Shown here in pieces: positions 1-8,184 of a DNA stretch of 64,000 bases. Both the position numbers and the translations under genes were made by a program. How positions within the stretch are numbered: position 1 is the stretch's first letter; each line of letters starts with the position of its first letter. Below the pieces are notes generated by a model. That model made no database searches, was not told the DNA's origin, and saw nothing but the letters and a program-made list of their open reading frames with translations. The stretch covers positions 1 to 64,000 of the forward strand of contig JBBDJD010000013.1 of the NCBI GenBank assembly GCA_040880025.1, read 5' to 3'. The stretch comes from RCIO01 sp040880025. Its GTDB lineage: Bacteria > Pseudomonadota > Alphaproteobacteria > Rhizobiales > Rhizobiaceae.

Positions 1-209
1 GCCTTGAATCTGATTTGCTCAGTCTTGGGAATCCCTAGAGTCCACACGACCTAAACCCCAGCACCTCACCGCTTCGCGTTTTTCGAACGCCAAAAATACC
101 GGTGGATGACAATCCCGGACAAGGACGTCCCATACCAGCAAGACCAGGCAGGAATCGATTGATCACGCATGGCGACACCTTCAAATCAGCAGCCGTGTAT
201 TTGCACTCG

Positions 210-572
210 TCAGCCGCGACGAAACGCAATTCCGGTGGCGTGGACGCCCTTTCCGATCAAACAGCCACCGTCCAGAATTCCCGTTCTGCCGTAAGTTAGG
301 CGAAAGATCCCGGTAGCACCAATATTTGCCGCTTCCCGCTTAACTGCCTCGCGAGCGTAGCCGTATAGATCGTCGCCGTCCGTTAACTCGTGTTCGCACG
401 AATATACGTGCACGCGCCGCATCAGGACCGAGCCCTTGATGAGCGTGTCTGTGACGGTGATCGCCTCAGGGTCCGTGGGAGGAAATGTCAGCGTCTCCTC
501 CAAAATGCTGGAATTCCCGCTGGTGCACCCGGCGAGCCCGAAACAGAAGACAGCTACAAACCACAATCGCAT
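210..572 (-). CDS. Small predicted lipoprotein, function unknown
   Basis: About 120 residues. The N-terminus MRLWFVAVFCFGLAGC is a lipoprotein signal peptide with lipobox LAGC, so the mature protein should be lipid-anchored at Cys16, in the inner or outer membrane. I chose the ATG at 572; an ATG at 611 would add 13 residues of polar leader before the hydrophobic core. The mature part keeps four further cysteines or cysteine-like positions (YSCEHE and DGGCLIG are visible), possibly a disulfide pair in the periplasm. No family was recognised. A dispersed repeat begins 44 bp upstream of the start, so any promoter would lie in or beyond that repeat. Confidence 0.6.
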   Translation of the reverse strand: MRLWFVAVFCFGLAGCTSGNSSILEETLTFPPTDPEAITVTDTLIKGSVLMRRVHVYSCEHELTDGDDLYGYAREAVKREAANIGATGIFRLTYGRTGILDGGCLIGKGVHATGIAFRRG

Positions 573-615
573 CCAGGTACTGTGCCGCAGCCGGCATCTG
601 GGAGCAATCATTTTT

Positions 616-729
616 GGCCTGCCGGTTGTCTAGGCCGGCAGGCGACGGTGCCGTGTCGCGACAAATACCGCCCGGCCGAAGCCGCTGAGCGCCTGTTAAC
701 GCCTCGCAACATCTGTGGCAATCGGAATC
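616..729 (+). repeat. Dispersed repeat, copy 1, left block
   Basis: These 114 bp match 7639-7752 without gaps. By eye there are 14 mismatches, and the first 54 bp are identical. The identical part holds a hairpin: GCCTGCCGG (617-625), a 9-nt loop, then CCGGCAGGC (635-643). Both copies lie in the same orientation. In this copy the block abuts an IS3-family relic, and the other end of the repeat resumes beyond the IS at about 1406-1580. The nature of the element (MITE, decayed gene or other) is not known. Confidence 0.75.
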
Positions 730-734
730 GGTGC

Positions 735-1081
735 CGACCGCCCAGGCACCCACGGTGGCCGTCTGGTGCCAAGGCACGCTTGCGTCCGCCGTGGCGGCGC
801 ACCTGAAGCTTCTCCTCGCGATAGAGCCGTCTGAGCCTCTTCAGGTTCATCGCGATACCCTGGCGCTGGAGCAGCACGTGGATGCGCCTGTAGCCGAAGC
901 GGCGGCGTTCCGCGGCCACAATCCGCATCGCTTCCCGCAGACCGGCGTCGTCGGGTCGATTGGACCTGTAGCGCACGCTCGAGCGATCCACCGCAAGGAC
1001 TTCACACGCCCGCTGCTGGCTCACACCGTGCTCCGTGCAGGCATGCGCCACAGCCTCCCGCTTCACGTCGGGCGTCACCAT
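735..1081 (-). pseudogene. IS3-family transposase OrfB, 5' fragment
   Basis: The start MVTPDVKREAV overlaps the end of orfA, as in IS407-group elements. The HTH_21 region is readable (FGYRRIHVLL and GGRKRALA are recognisable) up to about residue 104. Near 770 the frame is lost by an apparent one-base deletion, and homology ends at the repeat boundary at about 735. The integrase catalytic core (DDE) that should follow is absent. Confidence 0.75.
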
Positions 1082-1341
1082 TTTTTTGCGGAGACATCCT
1101 TTAGGATCGCGTTGTCCAGCATCGCCTCGGCCAACAGCTTCTTCAGCTTGCCGTTCTCATCTTCCAGCGCACTAAGCTTGCGGGCGTCGGAAACCTCCAG
1201 CCCGCCATACTTGGCCTTCCACTTGTAAAAGGTGGCGCTGCTGATCCGGTGCTTGCGGCAAACATCGGCAGTTGGCATCCCTGCCTCCTGCTCCTTCAAA
1301 ACCGCGATGGTCTGCTCTTCCGTGAACCGTGAACGCTTCAT
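1075..1341 (-). CDS. IS3-family transposase OrfA (IS407 group)
   Basis: Eighty-eight residues starting MKRSRFTEEQ, the typical opening of IS407-group OrfA. A helix-turn-helix (TADVCRKHRISSATFYKW, about residues 24-41) binds the IS ends, and a leucine-rich coiled coil follows at about 56-80. The frame ends in AKKW-stop across a run of seven A residues, the usual -1 slippage site for making OrfAB. OrfA is complete, but its OrfB partner is truncated, so the pair is non-functional. Confidence 0.85.
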   Translation of the reverse strand: MKRSRFTEEQTIAVLKEQEAGMPTADVCRKHRISSATFYKWKAKYGGLEVSDARKLSALEDENGKLKKLLAEAMLDNAILKDVSAKKW

Positions 1342-1405
1342 CCGTCCGTCTCCTGCAATAGACGGACTCTGCCTTGATCTGAAGGACTTTGCGGGGCTCA
1401 CGTCA

Positions 1406-1580
1406 GGGATCGCGATCCAGAACAGCTTCTCGCCGGCCCTCCAACAAGGTTGGTTTGACATAACCGGGCTTGCGGCGCTGCATGGAGCGCGGTCTATCCG
1501 CGGCGGGACCAGCTGTCTCAAGCGGCCGCGTCGACGGGACGACATCCATATCATCCGCTGATATACGTGCATCCAACCCA
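1406..1580 (+). repeat. Dispersed repeat, copy 1, right block
   Basis: This is the far side of the repeat interrupted by the IS. Blocks shared with 7850-8005 are the GGGACGACA start at about 1541, the CTGATATA-GTGC core at about 1559-1571, and a stretch around 1460-1500 (on the minus strand AGACCG-GCTCCA-GCA, then TATGT-AA). The match is more diverged here than in the left block and needs gaps. The minus strand has a short open frame beginning MDVVPSTRPL that runs straight into the IS end. It may be the 5' end of the gene the IS hit. Confidence 0.55.
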
Positions 1581-1611
1581 AATGGCTTGGGCATGCTCTG
1601 GAAGTCCGCAC

Positions 1612-2025
1612 ATGGAAATTGACGGCATTTATTCGGTTGTAGCGCTGGGAAGGGCGGGTGGCACGGTCATCGTGCTACAGCTTAACGACGGCGAGTTCGT
1701 TGGAAACGATAGCTCCGGAAGCCGCTATCGAGGCGCCTTCTCAATAACCGGAGATATGATTCGCCTCGAATTCGAGGTGGTAGCCTCGCCTGGTGCATTC
1801 GGCGTGTTCGGCACCTCGCCGAGCGACGCGCCCAGAACGCTCAATGACGTGCTTGAATTGCCCCTTTCATTCTTCCGGGATCGCAAGCCGCTAGAAATAC
1901 CTCATTACGAAATGACGCTCATCGCGACGCGTATTCCGAAGCGCTACGAAGCCTTGGCGGGAAGGGGTGGCCTTCGCACATGGATCGGCATGCTCGAAGA
2001 AGCCGACAAGGTGTGGAGGTCTTGA
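1612..2025 (+). CDS. Small protein resembling GrlR-type beta-barrel proteins
   Basis: A 137-residue protein if started at the ATG at 1612 (MEIDGIYSVVALG). The in-frame ATG at 1567 would add a 15-residue leader with no sense. The opening pattern, a short strand, a GG-T-V-L strand, then NDGEFVGNDSSGSRYRG and SITGDMIRLEFEV, resembles GrlR-like small proteins in which an N-terminal beta-barrel senses or binds a partner. That similarity is by eye only. It has no signal peptide, so it should be cytoplasmic. It stands alone between the repeat and mucR. Confidence 0.55.
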   Translation: MEIDGIYSVVALGRAGGTVIVLQLNDGEFVGNDSSGSRYRGAFSITGDMIRLEFEVVASPGAFGVFGTSPSDAPRTLNDVLELPLSFFRDRKPLEIPHYEMTLIATRIPKRYEALAGRGGLRTWIGMLEEADKVWRS

Positions 2026-2242
2026 GGAGCGTGTCTTCTGCGACCAGGAGTGGGTCTGCGTGGACGCCCAGCTAGGCGAAGCGCTGGGCTTCGTGCCGGA
2101 ATTCGCCGTCACATCGGATTCGGAACCGACATGAACTCGGCAACGAGTATGACGAGCGCAGCGGCATTTCACTTGAAACGTTGCGTCTCATGGGCCGGCT
2201 GGCCTAGAACTAAGTGTTATTCAAGCAATTGAGGGGCGTTCC

Positions 2243-2680
2243 GTGGCCGAACAAGGCGAAACAACGCAGCAGGAGGAGCTGGTTGAAATCGTCGCTGATA
2301 TCGTGTCAGCCTATGTGAGCAAGAACCCGGTACAGCGCGGCGACCTTTCCCGGCTCATCGAGACGGTACATAGCTCGGTGGCTACGCTTGTTTCGGGCAG
2401 CGGATCGTTACAAGCCGAAGCACCTACACCTGCCGTTCCGGTGAAATCCTCCGTCAAGAAAGACCACATCGTCTGCTTGGCGTGCGGCAAGAAATTCAAG
2501 TCGCTGAAGCGCCATCTCAGCTCCAATCATGAGATGTCACCCGACGAGTACCGTGAGAAATGGAGCCTGTCGGACAGCTATCCTTTGGTCGCGCCCAATT
2601 ATTCCGCGTCACGGTCCGAAATGGCGATAAAGCTGGGGCTTGGACGAAAACCAAAAGCAAGGCGCGGTAAAAAGCGCTAG
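2243..2680 (+). CDS. mucR: MucR/Ros-family zinc-finger transcriptional regulator
   Basis: A 145-residue MucR/Ros protein. An acidic N-terminal helix (residues 10-50) is followed by the prokaryotic zinc finger C-x2-C-x9-H-x4-H (CLACGKKFKSLKRHLSSNH) and the family signature SPDEYREKWSL. The C-terminus is very basic (RKPKARRGKKR), consistent with DNA binding. GTG start at 2243, with GAGGGG about 8 nt upstream. MucR homologues bind AT-rich promoters and control exopolysaccharide, motility and cell-cycle genes in rhizobia and Brucella. Regulation of the neighbouring glycan genes is plausible but is my inference. It is probably not the only MucR in the genome. Confidence 0.93.
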   Translation: MAEQGETTQQEELVEIVADIVSAYVSKNPVQRGDLSRLIETVHSSVATLVSGSGSLQAEAPTPAVPVKSSVKKDHIVCLACGKKFKSLKRHLSSNHEMSPDEYREKWSLSDSYPLVAPNYSASRSEMAIKLGLGRKPKARRGKKR

Positions 2681-2881
2681 CCGCAATCCTTCCGCGTTCG
2701 GGCTTACGTCATCCAACGTTGATCATGCACCGCCCGTCGCCGGGCAATCTCGTTCAACTCAACGGGATTTCCTGATGGGTGGGTTAGTTTGAGGTGGCTT
2801 ACGCTGTTGATTGGGTTAACGCCGCCTTAGCCAATCGTGAATACCTTCTCGTGGTCGTGAGCTGCACGAACAGAGGGTGTT

Positions 2882-3907
2882 GTGGAAGAACAGTCCGATA
2901 GGGCGGGACCGCCGGTCTACTCGCTTGTAATACCGATCTATAATGAAGAGGCCGTCCTGCCGCTATTGATCAAGCGGATCAAGGCGCTGCTCGATCAGCT
3001 GGATGGCTCGTCAGAGGCGATTTTCGTCGATGACGGCAGCAGCGATACAAGCGCGATTTTCCTCCGCGCCATGACGGCGCGCGATCCACGTATCCGTTTG
3101 ATTGAGCTTTCCCGCAATTTCGGCCACCAGATTGCCGTCACCGCCGGCATGGACGCCGCCCAGGGAGACGCCGTGATCGTCATGGATGGCGACCTGCAGG
3201 ATCCGCCGGAGGTGGTGTTCGACCTGATTTCGAAATGGAAGGAAGGCTTTGAAATCGTCTATGCGCGCCGCGTTCGCCGTACGGGCGAAAGTCTTTGGAA
3301 GCGCGCCACCGCCTCTGCCTTTTATCGGGTTTTGTCGAAGCTTGCCGCCGTCGAAATTCCCCGCGACGTCGGCGATTTCCGCCTTGTCGGGCGCAAGGCG
3401 CTGGATACGTTTAAGCGCATGCCCGAGCGGGATCGTTTTGTGCGCGGAATGTTCGGCTGGATGGGCTTCAAGCAGGCGGCCGTTTCGTTCGAGCGCCCGG
3501 CGCGGGTGGCAGGGGAGACAAAATACCCTCTCCGCAAGATGATGCGCCTTGCCGTACACGGCATTATCAGCTTCTCCGATAAACCGCTGCGCATAGCACT
3601 CTGGGCGGGCCTTATCATCTCCCTGCTGGCCGGGCTCATTGGCGCATTTGCGATCGCGGCGTGGTTTGTCGGCGCCGCATCCGTCGACGGCTGGGCTTCC
3701 ACCATTGTGATCGTTTCGTTCCTGAGCGGCATCAATCTCATGATGACCGGGATCGTTGGCCTCTACGTCGGAGGAATTCACGCCGAGGTCAAGCGCCGGC
3801 CCCTTTACGTGGTCGATAAGCTGACGGGTTTTGATACAGCGATTGCCGCACGGCGGGATAATCAGCAAGAGGTCGTATCCGGTCAATCCGAGCGGAGGCT
3901 CGCCTAA
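2882..3907 (+). CDS. gtrB: GT2 polyprenyl-phosphate glycosyltransferase (GtrB/DPM1-like)
   Basis: A 341-residue membrane-bound GT2 enzyme. The GT-A fold starts at YSLVIPIYNEE (13-23), with FVDDGSSD (48-55) and the metal/substrate motif MDGDLQDPPE (101-110). Two C-terminal membrane helices lie near 238-262 and 275-297, as in GtrB and ArnC. Such enzymes move a sugar from a nucleotide donor to undecaprenyl phosphate at the cytoplasmic face. GTG start at 2882. The stop overlaps the next ATG by one base, so the genes are translationally coupled. A GtrA-type partner lies two genes downstream, supporting a flip-and-transfer module. The sugar is not identifiable. Confidence 0.9.
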   Translation: MEEQSDRAGPPVYSLVIPIYNEEAVLPLLIKRIKALLDQLDGSSEAIFVDDGSSDTSAIFLRAMTARDPRIRLIELSRNFGHQIAVTAGMDAAQGDAVIVMDGDLQDPPEVVFDLISKWKEGFEIVYARRVRRTGESLWKRATASAFYRVLSKLAAVEIPRDVGDFRLVGRKALDTFKRMPERDRFVRGMFGWMGFKQAAVSFERPARVAGETKYPLRKMMRLAVHGIISFSDKPLRIALWAGLIISLLAGLIGAFAIAAWFVGAASVDGWASTIVIVSFLSGINLMMTGIVGLYVGGIHAEVKRRPLYVVDKLTGFDTAIAARRDNQQEVVSGQSERRLA

Positions 3908-4587
3908 TGGCGGAGCTCTTTGACGCATATCGGTCAAGCTACCGACAGGCGGTCCAGGAATCGATCGGCTTTTCCGGCCTAAAGCACGATTTTTTTCTGC
4001 GCGCTAAAGCCGATTTGCTTGGCCGGCTGGCCAAGGCGCGGGGGCTTGGCCACGTGAAGGCGCTGGACATAGGCTGCGGCATAGGCGCGCTGCATCCATT
4101 CCTCAGGTCGATTTTTCCCGAGCTAAGCGGCTGTGATATCTCTCATGAATCTGTAGCCCAAGCGCGCCAGGATAATCCTTGGGTGGCCTATGGCCATCAG
4201 CAGCCTGGCCACCTGCCTTACGATCGGTCGAGCTTCGATCTGGCGTTCGCTGTTTGCGTCGTCCATCACGTCCCGCCGGCGGCTTGGCCGAATTTCTTCG
4301 CTGAGATGAAGCGCGTTTTGCGGCCCGGCGGCGTTGCCTGCATTATCGAGCATAATCCGCTTAACCCGCTTACCCGGCTTGCGGTATCGCGGTGTCCCTT
4401 CGACGCGGACGCGGTGCTGCTTGGGTCGGGAAAGACCAAGCGACTTCTTCGCGAAGGCGGATTTTCGGAGATCGCGAGCGAGCATTTTTTGTTCTTTCCC
4501 TTCGAGAATCCGACGCTGCGCGCGGTCGAGCGCGGCCTCGCCGTCCTGCCTTTAGGGGCGCAGCATGCCTGCAGCGCCCGCGTCTGA
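3907..4587 (+). CDS. Class I SAM-dependent methyltransferase
   Basis: A 226-residue Rossmann methyltransferase. Motif I is ALDIGCGIGAL (52-62), the acidic loop is GCDISHESV, motif IV lies at SSFDLAFAVCVVHHV and motif VI at VLRPGGVACIIEH. It is most like the Methyltransf_11 group, which covers ubiquinone-type and sugar methyltransferases. The substrate is unknown. Its position between the gtrB-like and gtrA-like genes suggests it methylates the lipid-linked sugar or a related small molecule. Start ATG overlaps the gtrB stop (TAATG). Confidence 0.85.
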   Translation: MAELFDAYRSSYRQAVQESIGFSGLKHDFFLRAKADLLGRLAKARGLGHVKALDIGCGIGALHPFLRSIFPELSGCDISHESVAQARQDNPWVAYGHQQPGHLPYDRSSFDLAFAVCVVHHVPPAAWPNFFAEMKRVLRPGGVACIIEHNPLNPLTRLAVSRCPFDADAVLLGSGKTKRLLREGGFSEIASEHFLFFPFENPTLRAVERGLAVLPLGAQHACSARV

Positions 4588-4598
4588 TCCATATCTTG

Positions 4599-5000
4599 AT
4601 GCTGCGCCGGATCACAAAGTTCATCTCCATCGGCGTTACCGCGACGATCCTCTACGCGGCCTGTGCGGGTCTTCTGGCTGTCGGCCCTCTTGCTCGGGCG
4701 CCTGCAGCGGCCTCGTTGTTGGCCTATGTGATTGCGGCGCTGTTTTCTTACGCCGGCCACAAATTCTTCACCTTCATGTCGGCCGGCGCGCATCGCATCG
4801 AGGCGCCCCGTTTCGCGGTGCTGACGCTCTTTGGCGTGGCGATTTCCTACGCGCTGCCAACCCTGCTGACCGTGCGGCTTGGCCTGCCGGTCGCCGTTCC
4901 AATCCTGCTCATATGCATGTTCATTCCCGCGGTGAACTTCGTCGTTCTCGGCCGCTGGGTGTTCTCAGGCCGCGAGCCGCGAAAGGCGGCTAAGCTGTGA
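4599..5000 (+). CDS. gtrA: GtrA-like small membrane protein
   Basis: A 133-residue protein of the GtrA family (PF04138), with four predicted membrane helices at about 5-28, 36-60, 70-92 and 98-120. The typical features are the start MLRRITKFISIGV, the helix-2 motif FSYAGHKFFTF and the C-terminal NFVVLGRWVF. GtrA proteins are thought to flip undecaprenyl-phosphate-linked sugars made by a GtrB partner, which is present here. ATG at 4599, 11 bp after the methyltransferase stop. The stop overlaps the GTG of the next gene (GTGA). Confidence 0.88.
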   Translation: MLRRITKFISIGVTATILYAACAGLLAVGPLARAPAAASLLAYVIAALFSYAGHKFFTFMSAGAHRIEAPRFAVLTLFGVAISYALPTLLTVRLGLPVAVPILLICMFIPAVNFVVLGRWVFSGREPRKAAKL

Positions 5001-5476
5001 CCAGCCTGGTCGACATTTCCTGCCCGGACGCGACGGCCACGGCGAGGACCGTGGCGACCTCGTACCTTTCACGTTGCCAAAGCGCGTCATCTTGCCGATC
5101 ACGCGGCGCGGCGGATTTCACCATTGCGCTTGATCGCGTCGAAGGAATCCTGAACTTTCCGTCCGTCCATGCGGGCATTGCGGTTCTGTGTGTTTGGGCT
5201 ACGGCCGGATCGCGATTGCTGTTCTGGCCCTTTGTTGTTCTAAACACAGCCATAGCATGTGCGGCGATCACGCACGGCAGCCATTATCTGGTTGATATCG
5301 TCGCCGGTTTTGTCGTTGCCGCCGCCTGTATTGCATTGACCCAGCGGCTATTCCCAGGCTGCGGCATCAAGGAGGCACGAATTGCCGCACGGGCCCTCTT
5401 TGAGGGACTGCGCAATTCTGGTCCGTGGGCGCGTCCAGCTGTTCCGGCAGATATAGCCCCGGTACAGCATTCATGA
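4997..5476 (+). CDS. PAP2-superfamily phosphatase, apparently N-terminally shortened
   Basis: A 159-residue protein holding the second half of a PAP2/Aur1-like phosphatase: NFPSVHAGIAV (PSxH motif) and ITHGSHYLVDIVAG (GxHYxxD motif), each followed by hydrophobic helices. The first catalytic signature (KxxxxxxRP type) and two or three N-terminal helices expected in a protein of 250 residues or more are missing. The first 45 residues are polar and Ser/Arg rich, not membrane-like. Either an N-terminal deletion fused the 3' part to the GTG at 4997, or the gene has decayed. PAP2 enzymes dephosphorylate polyprenyl or other lipid phosphates. It overlaps both neighbours, GTGA before and ATGA after. 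Confidence 0.7.
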   Translation: MTSLVDISCPDATATARTVATSYLSRCQSASSCRSRGAADFTIALDRVEGILNFPSVHAGIAVLCVWATAGSRLLFWPFVVLNTAIACAAITHGSHYLVDIVAGFVVAAACIALTQRLFPGCGIKEARIAARALFEGLRNSGPWARPAVPADIAPVQHS

Positions 5477-7068
5477 CTGGACAGACCGGAATGGAGATTC
5501 CCGCAGCGGGTTCGACGGTTCGAACAAATGGACGCCCGTTCTGGGTTGCCCTCGGCCTTTGCAGCCTCGTTCTTGCCATTTCGATCTACTGGCAACAGCG
5601 TTGGGGTACAGTCGCTGACACGAGCTGGCTGATCACGGTGGGCGAGAGGGTGCTGTCGGGCGAACGGCTCTATGTCGACTTGATTGAGGCCAATCCCCCG
5701 TTCAGTGTTTGGATGTATATGCCTGCTATCGCGGCGGCTCGTCTCGCCGGGACCGCACCGGAGGTACTGGTTCATGCATATGTCTATCTGATCTGCGCGC
5801 TCGGCCTGGGTTTCGCGGCTCTCATGGCGCGTCGGGCCGGTTTTGCTGAAAATGCCGGCTTGCTCGCGCTCCTGCCGGCGTTTTTCGCCCTCCTGATCCT
5901 GTTTCCAGGCAACGCCTTTACCGAGCGCGATCATCTCGGTGCCGCCCTTCTGGCTCCCCTTCTGGTTCTCACAGCGTGGCGCATCGCGGCCGATGCGGGA
6001 GAACAGCCGTCCAGGCAAATCGCCGTTCTGGCGGGCCTCGCCGGCAGTATCATCGCGCTCGTGAAGCCGTATTACGTGGTGGCGATCATCGGGCCGGCGC
6101 TCTATCTCGCCTGGCGCAAGCGCAGCCTTCGTCCGCTCTTTGGCATCGAATATTGGAGCGCGGCCGCGATCTGCCTGGTTTATCTGGGCGCCATCTTGTT
6201 GATTCATCCCACTTTCGTCAGCGAGATCCTGCCGCTGTTGTCCGAAACCTATCTGCGCATGAAGCTGCCATTCTGGATGCTGCTGCAAAGATATGCGGCC
6301 GGCTATTTGCTCATTTTCGTCCTTCTCAAGCTGATCAGGCCGGGGCTGGCCCTGTCACCACTGGCGGCGGTGTTTGGACTGGCTTCGCTGGCCGCTGCGG
6401 TCGTGCTGGTCTACCAGGCGAAAGGATGGCCTTATCACGCCTATCCCGCGATAGCTCTCGGGCTGGCCGCCTTGTTGTGCCAGACGGTGCGCCCGCCGTT
6501 TCTTTCGATCAGAGAACTCGGGGGTGCGCGGGCGTTGCTTCTGACCGGCGCGGTGCTTGTCAACGCGTTCCCCTTCATGACTACACAGAAGCCCGGCGCC
6601 GAACTGGTAGCGGCCATCCGCGAGGCCAGCGAGCGGCCCACGATGGCGCTCATCGGTTCCGATATCGCCGCCGGCCACCCGCTGACGCGCATGGTCAAAG
6701 GGGAATGGGTTTCCGCCTATTGCAGCGACTGGCTTGGTTCGTTTTCGCTCTATCTGGGCGCCGTCGCGCACAAGGCTGGCGACCCGACGGCCGATAGGTA
6801 CGAGGCGATCGTGTCCGACTACACCGCATCCAAGCTGGCGGAATTCCAGCGCACCGAACCGGACATCATTCTGGTGCAAAAGGAGGATGCGCTGTGGCGC
6901 GGCTATTTTGAGAGCCTAGACGAATACGCTGAACTAATGATCGCCTACCGGCAGCTTTCCGAAGACGACACCATCACCGCCTATGTGAGGAAGGAGTCGG
7001 CTGGCCCGTTCTCGGCCCAGGAAGCTCTTCGAACTCGTACGGAATGGCGGCTGGCTCGTCGTCCGTAG
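5473..7068 (+). CDS. Polytopic membrane protein, GT-C glycosyltransferase-like
   Basis: A 531-residue protein from the ATG at 5473 (MTGQTGMEIP), whose ATGA overlaps the PAP2 stop. About 10-11 hydrophobic helices follow (for example 28-46, 88-112, 125-150, 225-250, 270-300). The first periplasmic loop carries acidic residues (VADTSWLI, then LIEANPPFSVWMY), as in GT-C glycosyltransferases that use polyprenyl-phosphate sugars. A soluble C-terminal domain of about 160 residues follows the last helix. As last gene of the gtrB-gtrA operon it may be the terminal transferase that adds the lipid-linked sugar to a surface glycan. The acceptor is unknown. Confidence 0.7.
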   Translation: MTGQTGMEIPAAGSTVRTNGRPFWVALGLCSLVLAISIYWQQRWGTVADTSWLITVGERVLSGERLYVDLIEANPPFSVWMYMPAIAAARLAGTAPEVLVHAYVYLICALGLGFAALMARRAGFAENAGLLALLPAFFALLILFPGNAFTERDHLGAALLAPLLVLTAWRIAADAGEQPSRQIAVLAGLAGSIIALVKPYYVVAIIGPALYLAWRKRSLRPLFGIEYWSAAAICLVYLGAILLIHPTFVSEILPLLSETYLRMKLPFWMLLQRYAAGYLLIFVLLKLIRPGLALSPLAAVFGLASLAAAVVLVYQAKGWPYHAYPAIALGLAALLCQTVRPPFLSIRELGGARALLLTGAVLVNAFPFMTTQKPGAELVAAIREASERPTMALIGSDIAAGHPLTRMVKGEWVSAYCSDWLGSFSLYLGAVAHKAGDPTADRYEAIVSDYTASKLAEFQRTEPDIILVQKEDALWRGYFESLDEYAELMIAYRQLSEDDTITAYVRKESAGPFSAQEALRTRTEWRLARRP

Positions 7069-7638
7069 GACCGGTGTCCACAAAACCCGGGCAAGTCAAA
7101 CACAAGGCAGCGTTGACCCGACAAGGCGAGATGAATAGCCCGCGCCACTTGCGCACGGTACCAATTGGGCTAGAGATGTGGACTGAGAATAACCAACGGG
7201 TCACGGCTCTTATGCACCGCGTTGCCTTGACGACAGGTCGGGAGATCCGCCCGCTTAGCCGGCAAGCCACGACTGCCACTCGTGCAATCCGATCAACAAG
7301 GCGATCATCAACGCGATAATCAGCAAGGGCTCAAAGCGTTCGAACATACTCGCGTTAAGCCACGTTGGGCCGACCTTCCGCAACAGTTTTCGCTATCTGC
7401 CCAGGCTATGATTGGACTATTCCTTTGCGCCGACAACTCCTGTCGGCGTAAACGCGCCCTGCGCCTGGCGGCGCCATCGCATCGTCGTTGTCCCAGACAT
7501 TCTAATGCACGCCGTAGAGCTAGCGGCCGTCTTAGTTTCGATCAGATGATGGCACTGTCCTGATCTTCGCTGCCATCACGCGCCGTCGGCGTTCATGATG
7601 AACTTGACGACAAATTTGCGCCGCCAGCGCTTATGAAT
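7069..7638. other. Intergenic stretch, no clear gene apart from one mini-ORF
   Basis: This lies between the GT-C-like gene and the second repeat copy. I see no extended coding frame, no RNA gene and no clear terminator. Composition is mixed, with no obvious homology to neighbours. One possible 30-residue membrane peptide on the minus strand is listed separately. Confidence 0.5.
7255..7347 (-). CDS. Possible 30-aa single-span membrane peptide
   Basis: Reads MFERFEPLLIIALMIALLIG then a short amphipathic tail ending in WLAG. One hydrophobic helix covers residues 8-20, with charged residues at the N-terminal end. No convincing ribosome binding site precedes the ATG at 7347. Short Ile/Leu-rich single-span peptides are common in alphaproteobacteria, but this could be chance. 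I offer it as a candidate only. Confidence 0.25.
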   Translation of the reverse strand: MFERFEPLLIIALMIALLIGLHEWQSWLAG

Positions 7639-8005
7639 GGCCTGCCGGTTGTCTAGGCCGGCAGGCGACGGTGCCGTGTCGCGACAAATACCACCCGACC
7701 GAAGCCGCTGAACGCTAACTACTATCTCGCCAAATCTGTGGCAATCGGAGTCTGCAGTTATCGCCGGGGCACCTATGATGGCGTGTTGTCCAAGAAAGAA
7801 GGCGCAGCTTTGCCGACTTGTCTGCGATGCGCCTCGCCAATGGGCTTCGGTTAACATAGCCACGATGGACATCTTGCCGGAGTGCTTGGAGCCCGGTCTC
7901 TCCGGGGCGTTCTGCGCCAACCCCGACAGCCTTACTCAGTTAGCGCAACGAGTGATACCAATGGGACGACAGCAAACATCATCCCCTGATATATGTGCGC
8001 CCAAA
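7639..8005 (+). repeat. Dispersed repeat, copy 2 (uninterrupted)
   Basis: About 365 bp. The left 114 bp (7639-7752) match 616-729 without gaps, including the GCCTGCCGG/CCGGCAGGC hairpin. The right end (about 7960-8003) shares GGGACGACA and CTGATATA-GTGC with 1541-1571, and a middle block near 7855-7905 also matches. No IS is inserted here. The minus strand keeps short stretches whose translation matches copy 1 (ADSDCHR, then GGICRDTAPS), but stop codons interrupt it. The two copies are direct repeats bracketing the mucR-gtr block. Confidence 0.65.
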
Positions 8006-8184
8006 CTGAGAAGTGCGCGGTAAGGATGGCGTTGCCCGCGAGTGACTGTGGCTTCAAAAGGGATGCAGAAAGACGGTGGCGCTGCAGACTTGCTCCAACA
8101 CTCCCTTTAAACGGGTGTTAGCCGAGGGGCCGGTGCTCCCGGGTATGAAGCCGTGCCGACGGTATGACAGATGGGCGATGATTA

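Larger units (their letters stand above)
730..1405 (-). mobile_element. IS3-family (IS407 group) relic, 3' part deleted
   Basis: The minus strand carries an intact orfA, the A7 slippery run used for programmed frameshifting, and only the first third of orfB. The upstream end is TGACGTGAGCCCC at 1405, fitting the TG...CA ends of IS3 elements. A leader hairpin GTCCGTC/GACGGAC (1344-1350/1361-1367) precedes orfA. The downstream half, including the DDE catalytic core and the right terminal repeat, is gone. The relic stops against the dispersed repeat at about 730, so it cannot move by itself. Confidence 0.8.

Noticed and set aside
2026..2242. A plausible short coding stretch (RVFCDQEWVCVDAQLGEALG) between the small unknown gene and mucR
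   Set aside because: No start codon or recognised homology, and it stops after about 35 codons; too short to call even as a pseudogene.
7753..8184. Several open frames around 7.75-8.2 kb on both strands
   Set aside because: They lie over the repeat or overlap the ArnT-like start, and their translations lack family features.
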